Made by a program: the position numbers and the translations under genes. Positions 57,421-64,000 of a DNA stretch of 64,000 nucleotides are shown here, piece after piece; the stretch's first letter is position 1, and each line of letters opens with the position of its first letter. The notes below the pieces were generated by a model. The model was not told where the DNA came from. It was given only the letters and a program-made list of their open reading frames with translations, and did no database searches. Location: the NCBI GenBank assembly GCA_900074745.1, contig LT598466.1, positions 930,001-994,000 on the forward strand. The letters run 5' to 3'. The DNA is from Lachancea mirantina. Its lineage: Eukaryota; Ascomycota; Saccharomycetes; Saccharomycetales; Saccharomycetaceae.

Positions 57421-59166
57421 TTAGGCGACAGGAGAGGCACAAGTGAAAGGTTGTGCGAAATTAGTGGCGTACGCCGCAATGGCACCCTCAATAGCGGAAT
57501 ATGAACATAGACCACACGTTGCGAGCGAGGCAAGGCAAAACAACATCAGCGAAAGCTTCATCAAACTACGCTTGTATCCGCCATGGCCAAAGGCACGCTT
57601 CCAGCGAGACCAGTTACGCCAGTATGAGTCACCCTTCTCGACCGTTAAGGTCGAAAGATCGAAGCGATCCCCCAATCCGGCATCTGTACGACATAAGAGA
57701 CAGAAGGTGAAGAGGAATGGGAAAGTGTACGAAAAGTTGAAAATGCAGAAAGCACCGATGATCGACACCAAGGCACTAACAGATGGGATAGCAGTACCAA
57801 TGATGTAGGCGACAGCCCAGTAGACAACCACGAAACCGCCCCAAGCGAATGTACCTTTGCGGGAGGTTAGTTGTGGGAATCTGAAATGAGGTACTAAGAA
57901 ACCTTGGTAGAATACCTTGATACCAACATTACCGTAAAGAACCGCTGCAATGATTTGAGTAATGATATTTAACACATTACCAGCGTTCTGCAAACCAATG
58001 GAACCAATACCTTGGTTGGCAGTGACGTAGCTGAATTGGCCGTTGTACCCGTACACGAAAAGTCCGTAGAAAAGATAGACAATCATGATGAGCAACTGCG
58101 CGCAGATCATACCCTTCCAGAAGTCCATTGGCCTCCTCATCTCGGCCATCACTTCGCAAAAGATAGTAGCACCACCCCAAGCGAAGACCATGTTGTTCAT
58201 ACCGCTGATACGGTCGCTGATAGTACCAGGCGAGACAGCGTAGTGCGCAATTGGCAGAGGATTGAACGAGTTTGGCTCGAAATATGGAGGTCCCTGTCCG
58301 TACTGCTCGAAAATGCCGTAGTAAGGACCTCCCACGGCGACACCTACCATGGTGATGATACAGATAGCAATGTTCATCCAAATAGCCGAGTTAGCGATGT
58401 GTGCGAATTTTCCAAGAGACTTAATCTGACCGATAATCATGCACGCTAGAGCCCACACTAGAATGTCGACCGTAAAACAGAGACCATCCTTGCCCTTAGT
58501 GACGATCTGCATTTGCGAGACGGCCTGAGCGGTACCAAGCAGAAGGACACCACAGTTTAGAATCATTTGGATAAATTGCAGAATCGCAAATGGGTATTTG
58601 AACCAAGGAGCCACCATACGGCCAGCCAGGTCAGAGAATGTGCGGATTGGATAGTTGTTCGAGTCGACTTTGCAGAAACAACGGTTAAGCAGCCAACCGC
58701 CAAAGGCAGCGAAAACACCGAAAAGAACGTACAGGATCACCCCAGGCGCCCAGCCCATCTGAGCGACCGCGTAAGGGGCGTTGGTTGGACCCAAGATATC
58801 TGTTGTGATCAAGAAGAAAACCGAGTAGGCCTTCGCTATGCGAAGCGCGCGGTGCGTGTCCAGCTTCGAATCCGACACGTTACTATTGGGGTCTGTGATC
58901 ATCTGCTCTTTCTGAGCGGCGTACAACGCATCCAAATCATTGGCCTGTTCGTATTCACGTTGGATCTCGGCGTAGTGAATGTAAGCCTGCAGCGGCAGGG
59001 GCTTCTCGTTACCGACGTGGCCATTCGAGATCACCTCGTGACCGGTAACGTATCCATCTTTGACGTCGACGTCGTCCATAGACCGTACGTGCTCTTTCTC
59101 ACGCACCATTTCGTCGTCGAAGCTCATTTGGAGCCCGGGACTGGCAATAGGCACCAGCTTCGACAT
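57421..59166 (-). CDS. AAAP-family neutral/aromatic amino-acid permease (MTR type)
   Basis: This 581-residue transporter of the amino acid/auxin permease superfamily resembles the Neurospora MTR/N-system type, which S. cerevisiae lacks; Avt proteins are only distant relatives. A cytosolic N-terminus of about 110 residues is followed by about eleven membrane segments. The first contains FFLITTDILGPTNAPYAVAQMGWAPG and a later one NNMVFAWGGATIFCEVMAEM. Substrates are probably neutral or aromatic amino acids (family inference). The frame is intact from ATG 59166. Confidence 0.85.
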   Translation of the reverse strand: MSKLVPIASPGLQMSFDDEMVREKEHVRSMDDVDVKDGYVTGHEVISNGHVGNEKPLPLQAYIHYAEIQREYEQANDLDALYAAQKEQMITDPNSNVSDSKLDTHRALRIAKAYSVFFLITTDILGPTNAPYAVAQMGWAPGVILYVLFGVFAAFGGWLLNRCFCKVDSNNYPIRTFSDLAGRMVAPWFKYPFAILQFIQMILNCGVLLLGTAQAVSQMQIVTKGKDGLCFTVDILVWALACMIIGQIKSLGKFAHIANSAIWMNIAICIITMVGVAVGGPYYGIFEQYGQGPPYFEPNSFNPLPIAHYAVSPGTISDRISGMNNMVFAWGGATIFCEVMAEMRRPMDFWKGMICAQLLIMIVYLFYGLFVYGYNGQFSYVTANQGIGSIGLQNAGNVLNIITQIIAAVLYGNVGIKVFYQGFLVPHFRFPQLTSRKGTFAWGGFVVVYWAVAYIIGTAIPSVSALVSIIGAFCIFNFSYTFPFLFTFCLLCRTDAGLGDRFDLSTLTVEKGDSYWRNWSRWKRAFGHGGYKRSLMKLSLMLFCLASLATCGLCSYSAIEGAIAAYATNFAQPFTCASPVA

Positions 59167-62100
59167 CTTTTGCTAAAAATTTCTTTTTCCTTCTCTTGAA
59201 CGAATACACTGAAGTCTCGAGACTTGACCTAACCGAACTTCGAGTCCTCACTGGCGAATGTGTTACGGGCGATAAGTAGCTCTTTCCTACTATTGAGTAA
59301 AGCTCCTTGCTTCTTTAGAATCTAAACCGAATATGTTTGAATCTCATTTTGGCCTCCGTCTTTTATATGTGCGGTCGTCCCAAATTTCCCACTTCCCAAT
59401 GTGGGTAGCTTATCTCACAGACGACACAATCGACGCTCCTGCGTATACTGGGCTGGCACATTCGACCGACACAATCATGCCGGTCGTGATCCGTCACCGG
59501 TGGTGCCATCCTTACAAGTGGCTAGCAGTCACTTCCAGTGTAATCTACACACTTATCGTCTCCACCACAGTGACCTCAGATACTACGTCGAACACAGCGA
59601 CCGTATCTGCCGAATAGCCCGCGCTGTTTCTTTTTGAATTTGACAGAAAGCTCGATAAGCCCGTTGATTCCCACTGTCAACTCGCGCTTGGATTCGCCAA
59701 GATATGCCGGGAGAAGTTGGTCGCATAATTGTGTCTAGTGCGGCACTTTTTTTGTTAAAGAAAAAATGTCTGGTTGTAATCGTATCTTGGAACCGTACAT
59801 CCACAGAGATCTTGTTTTTGTCATGCCGAAAACGGGAAAGCACGCATTCCGGCATTCGATGAGATCCTTCTTTCGAGACACGAGACGTTTGGCGGTGGGT
59901 GACGTCTTGGTGCTTGTGGCGCTCTGAGGTGACCGGCACTGTGGAGGCATCTTCAGCGCCTTATCAAACAAAGCTTCTCTCACGGGATGACTATCGGGCT
60001 GCTTCATTCCCTAGTGTGCAACTGGAGATGCGATTGATAGCGGTTGTGTCAAATGCGAATAGCATCGCAAGGAACGGCCGTAATACGTCCAAGGGCTTGG
60101 CAGCCACCTGCTTGGCAGCCGTCCGCTTTTTGACACATAATATGAGAACAAACTGATAAGGCTTTTTCGATATGCACATGGGGCGTTTGAAGGACGTCCG
60201 ATAGATGTCCTAAGGGCATTCACTCCCACATGGATCGCACCTTGGCAGATCGCTGGCGGGCATATTGTGCCTGGAGAATCTTCTGCACTGCCAAGACGTG
60301 TGGTGTCTGGGGGTTTTAAACCCTTTCTCTTCTTAGATAGAAAACCAGTTAAAGTAAGTGGTGTACGGGTGGAGCTCTAGCGGAACCAGCGGGCGGTTGA
60401 GATAAGAGATGCGCGTGAAGATCAGCGGCGCAGCCGCCGTGCAGGCGCGATTTTCGAGGGTATAGATGTCAAAAGCGCTTTCCAGACTGCCTCTTCACTG
60501 AAGGGGTTGATTGACAGCTTTGCTTGCTTCACATGGGGCTTTTTACCGGGCTCTTAATGCCTGGTCTGGATGAGGTCTACAGAATTACATGCATCCGGAT
60601 GGTTCGCCCAGCTTTCGATCGAGCGGTCCGGAGAGTGACTGAATCTATAGTCGCCCAAAGCGATGTATAGAAAGGCGTTGATCTGCTAGCATGCATACGT
60701 AAATAGTGATGTTAGATTTGAGTACCAAGGATTGAAAGGCATCCCTCTAACATCCATCTCGACAATTCCCTACAAAAGATGGACTTACGCGATAAACCTA
60801 CAAATTATCGAGTGGTAATGACGCAGCAAATGAGGAGAAGAGCGCTTTGAATGTTTCAGACAGGTTTTCAGGAACCGCGTGCACCACCTCTGGGCCACCT
60901 AGAAACTTCCGGTAACGTTTCTCCCTCTGGACTACATGGGGAACTACAGTTTGCTTTTTTTGGGTTTGTGACGCACAACGGCGCCTTGCCTTTTGTCGCA
61001 TGGGCAGGACTTATGACTTTTATTGTGGCGAGTCGTCTCTCGAGTCTCTTCAGTGGCTTAAAAGTTCGGGACAAAAATGGTTCTCATGGAGGAGTTACTC
61101 AAGAAAAATCCCAGGCTGGACAGAGAAAAGTGGGAGAAGGTCGCAGTGCAAAGTAACTACGCCATGCACGAAGAGGGCTCGCGCAAGAACCCATACTTTT
61201 TCTACGACGGCGACGCGTGTATGATGTTCTTCCAATATACGTTGCTGGCCTCTATCACGAGGGAAATGAAGATTGACAAGAATTACGAGCCTAGAGGAGA
61301 TCTCATCGAGCAAGGAGCGAGATATAGCCTCTAGAAATGGGCGATGGATGGGCGCATTGAAAATGAAAGACATCAAAGTTAACATTAACCCTTAACTGTG
61401 TACCCTTTGCTGGTAAGCCCAGTAGTTCGCGGAGAGCTATAAAAACTAGTATGTCAGGTACTCTTTCCATTTCGACGCAAGCATTCTTTTGAAAAGCGTG
61501 AGCTACTCGCGAAGAGCGGGCTGGGGGTTCTGATCGTGCTCTACATTCAAAAAACCAACAACACCTCCTAATGTCATGCTATTCATGCGCTAGGGCCATA
61601 ACTCAATTACCATTGTGAATTTAAAAGCCTCAGGAATTTGAACAAATTGGGCAAGTAAATATTAGATGCATAATAAACATGGTGGGGCAGATGAATTAGA
61701 AGAGCGGTGGGGGACATTTGTGAGGCTCCGGATCGTTTCATGGGACTTTTTGCCTGGGGTTTTGGTTTTAAAACAGCTTAAAATAATAAGCTCTACCATC
61801 ATTACAAGATTCTTAGTGTCTATGATAGCAGGGCTTTAAGCCATTTCGTTTCTAAGATTTTTTTTCTTCGAAATCCGGAACAAGTTAAAATTTCCCTCGC
61901 TCGCACTATCTCACGTCTGGAAGAATCTTCAGCGTCGAAGGTTCTATCTATGTTGCGGCCGCTACAGAACTTTAAAACACTTGAGCAAGTGTTTGTACGT
62001 CAGCTGAGACTCAAAGGCAGGGACTTGGTTAGTTTCGTCGACTTGGCGGACGTTGTCGCGGCACGTGCGCTATTGCTTGCTCAAGTTTGAAGGATATAAA

Positions 62101-62532
62101 GAAACCAATAATTTTTTTCCTTCCTTGGAGCCCCAGATTGAGCAAAGATGTGGAAGGCACCTGGCGGTTTTTAGATAGTGGTTTGTTGGAGCGACATCTT
62201 GCTTCCAATTCTCACCATGGCGACGGGAGAGCGAGTCTCCCTCGTGGAAACCCTTTCCTCAAATTCAGGAAGTTAAATTACTAATATCCTTGAAAAATGG
62301 CCATGATATTGATTCAAATGGCCTTCATTAAAGTCTTTTGCACATTAGGGATAAGAAATGGCATTAGTCATGTTTGTTGATTAGACTGGGGTGGCATCAA
62401 CCGCTTTTGATAAGGTCTCTCAAACCTGTGAGATTCATTTACCAGTGACGGTCAAGCCTTTTAAGCGAAACAATTAATTAAAGTCAGTCTGGTCTTTGAA
62501 TGATCTTTACGAAGCAAGCTACAGCTTACATA
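59167..62532. other. 3.4-kb gene-poor region
   Basis: Only a DUP-family relic (60851-61334) is recognised. Other frames (59333-60229) are short, overlap on both strands and lack recognisable features. Small local repeats occur, e.g. CTTGGCAGCC twice near 60100-60120. The stretch resembles subtelomeric or breakpoint DNA. Confidence 0.5.
60851..61334 (+). pseudogene. DUP240/DUP380-family relic
   Basis: The 85-codon frame 61077-61334 matches the DUP domain pattern of yeast Cos/DUP240 proteins by eye: LLKKNPRLDREKWEKVAVQS, then KNPYFFYDGDACMMFFQYTL. This is equivalent to W(E/D)xVAxxLN...KYFFxxxxCxxxF. The preceding frame (60851-61156) supplies a hydrophobic segment (PFVAWAGLMTFIVASRL) in another phase, so a frame change near 61,070 and an early 3' end suggest a decayed gene. 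DUP proteins act at membranes in endosomal sorting and cargo turnover. The assignment is by pattern only. Confidence 0.45.
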
Positions 62533-64000
62533 TTAGGCCTTAGTGAGACTTTCCCCCGCACTCTGCCTCCCTCGCGTGTAAGTGTATCCCGCATACGTTA
62601 CAGCAACTGCAATACCTAGGCCGCTTAAACCAATTGCCATATACCACGAGCCACGGTACCCCTTTAGTACATTGGCACCTCCATCATTAATTTGAGACTC
62701 AATTGTTCCTGCAAATCCAAGGCCAATAGAAATAGAATAGTTCACTACAGTGTTCACCAACGATGCAGCAAGACCTTGATGCTCTTTAGGCATAGTATTA
62801 CTCAAAATTATTGTTGCGGCAGGAAATGACATGTCCATTCCCCAAGGCATGACAATAAGTGAGACAAAAGTTTGGGCCCAATATGTTTGCTGGACGGGGG
62901 CTGTAGCAATACATATTCCTCCGACTGTAAAAGCCGTCATCGCCGCTAGCATCACAGCACTTGGTGGTAAGTGGCTTAAGAGAAAGCCTGTTGTTATGGC
63001 CGCGCATAAACCACTTAAAGCCACTGGTACAAATTGAGCGCTTGAAAGTAGCGGCGTTTGTTCTCTTAATACAGTCATGAACTGCCAAACGTAATAAATC
63101 CAAATCCCAAAGCTAGACCACCCTGCGGCTACGCATCCTAACATGAAGCATGTATCCTTGGTGAGCACTGCGACGGGAAGTAACGGGAAAGGCGCGCGAG
63201 ATTCAAGGTAAAAAAATGCGCATAAGAAGATGGAACCAACGATCAGAAGGGCATACGTGTAAGGTGTTTGCCAGCCAACGACTGGGCCTTGATTCCAAGC
63301 AAAGTTGAATAAAATAAGTCCGATAACTCCTGTGATAGCCCCAGGAGCGTCGACACGTTCCCACGCGGATTTAAAAGTGTTACTTTGCGTTCTTTGCGGT
63401 GATGGTGTGTGGGGAATGACAATGACTCCAGCAGTTGCAAGAGACAAACATGCGATGCCCATTATCCAGTACGACCACGGCCACCACAATAGCTGACCAA
63501 GCAAAGACGAAAAAGTGGCCCCAAGAACGAAACCTCCCGGCGCTGTGGCGCCCAAGAGACTAAACACCATATTTTTCTTTCTACCTGGCTCATAAGTGCG
63601 GCCAAGTATTGCAATCGCATTGGGAAGTATAAATGCAGGCCCTATGCCCTGAAATGCTCGGCAACAATCGAAAAATATCTGGTTCGAGTATGCACTGAAA
63701 CCGGCAAGAACTGACCACGTCGCGTACCACAGAAATCCTAGAACAAAGAACCTTTTGTGTCCATAAATATCCCCAAGTCGGCCTGCTATCAGGATGAATG
63801 TTCCCACTGTGAGCGAGTATCCTGCGGCAAACCAACTGAGCTGTCCGGGATTTGTAGCCCCAAAGCTTTGGCCGATAATGTGAAGAGGAGCTATAGATTG
63901 AGCTAAACCGGCTTGTGTCATCAGTTGCGCGGAGCAAACGACGCCAATAAAGACAATTTCATGAAACTTGGACTTGGGCTCCTGCACATGGCTTTGATGA
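62533..64000 (-). CDS. DHA2-family MFS transporter, Atr1-like, N-terminus outside window
   Basis: At least 489 codons are present; the frame is still open at the right edge, so the start lies beyond it (the first Met-like codon inside the window is GTG). The DHA2 family has 14 membrane segments. KFHEIVFIGVVCSAQLMTQAGL begins TM1, and motif A is AGRLGDIYGHKRFF. AFQGIGPAFILPNAIAILGR and the Pro-rich drug-antiporter motif APGGFVLGATF follow. It is closest in feel to Atr1/YMR279C, exporters of aminotriazole and borate. Confidence 0.85.
   Translation of the reverse strand, partial: HQSHVQEPKSKFHEIVFIGVVCSAQLMTQAGLAQSIAPLHIIGQSFGATNPGQLSWFAAGYSLTVGTFILIAGRLGDIYGHKRFFVLGFLWYATWSVLAGFSAYSNQIFFDCCRAFQGIGPAFILPNAIAILGRTYEPGRKKNMVFSLLGATAPGGFVLGATFSSLLGQLLWWPWSYWIMGIACLSLATAGVIVIPHTPSPQRTQSNTFKSAWERVDAPGAITGVIGLILFNFAWNQGPVVGWQTPYTYALLIVGSIFLCAFFYLESRAPFPLLPVAVLTKDTCFMLGCVAAGWSSFGIWIYYVWQFMTVLREQTPLLSSAQFVPVALSGLCAAITTGFLLSHLPPSAVMLAAMTAFTVGGICIATAPVQQTYWAQTFVSLIVMPWGMDMSFPAATIILSNTMPKEHQGLAASLVNTVVNYSISIGLGFAGTIESQINDGGANVLKGYRGSWYMAIGLSGLGIAVAVTYAGYTYTRGRQSAGESLTKA

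Noticed and set aside
1-64000. CRISPR arrays, bacterial operons, LTR retroelements
   Set aside because: No regularly spaced repeats, no LTR pairs or reverse transcriptase/gag-like frames found; the DNA is a yeast nuclear region.

Overview
The window is nuclear DNA of a budding yeast (Saccharomycetaceae) that did not pass through the whole-genome duplication. The genes are compact and intronless, with two eukaryotic tRNA genes. Gene order interleaves the two S. cerevisiae sister regions: APJ1/NIS1/TPM1/EOS1/SWS2/PMS1/SAL1 (chr XIV) is interwoven with TMA108/TPM2/REV7 (chr IX), and ERG5/SOK2/STB4/FMS1/MAC1/UBC7/MSS1/MRPL3/CSI1/PEX12 (chr XIII) with SPC42/PHD1/PRI2/DCW1/ANR2/FBA1 (chr XI). A WHO homing gene beside FBA1, a hAT element and a DUP-family relic make Lachancea the best guess (inference).

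Layout. 1-17 kb: the XIV/IX block, with a complete-looking 2.8-kb hAT DNA transposon between APJ1 and TMA108. 17.3 kb: tRNA-Thr at the junction between the two synteny blocks. 17.7-47 kb: the XIII/XI block, which holds ergosterol, spindle-pole, transcription-factor, primase, polyamine, copper, ERAD, cell-wall, mitochondrial and peroxisomal genes. Inserted into it are an FLR1 drug exporter, an unrecognised GPI-type surface protein and a KUP/HAK potassium transporter. The PHD1/SOK2-STB4 pair lies in a very GC-rich tract.

47.4-51.4 kb is the most interesting part. FBA1 (aldolase) is followed by a convergent, open WHO endonuclease gene, a relative of mating-type endonuclease HO. FBA1 looks chimeric: its 5' two thirds and its 3' end use different codons, and at the switch (codons 218-235, including the zinc-ligand His) there is a dense cluster of unusual synonymous codons. 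This is what is expected if a WHO element homed into FBA1 and replaced its 3' end with a cleavage-resistant version.

51.4-64 kb is accessory: a second, inverted FLR1 copy with Pdr1/3- and Yap1-type sites, an STR2-like enzyme, an 18S rRNA fragment, an MTR-type amino-acid permease, a 3.4-kb gene-poor stretch with a DUP-family relic, and an ATR1-like transporter running off the right edge. Several genes show start-proximal NTG codons upstream of the true ATG; starts given here are the ATGs best supported by family N-termini.
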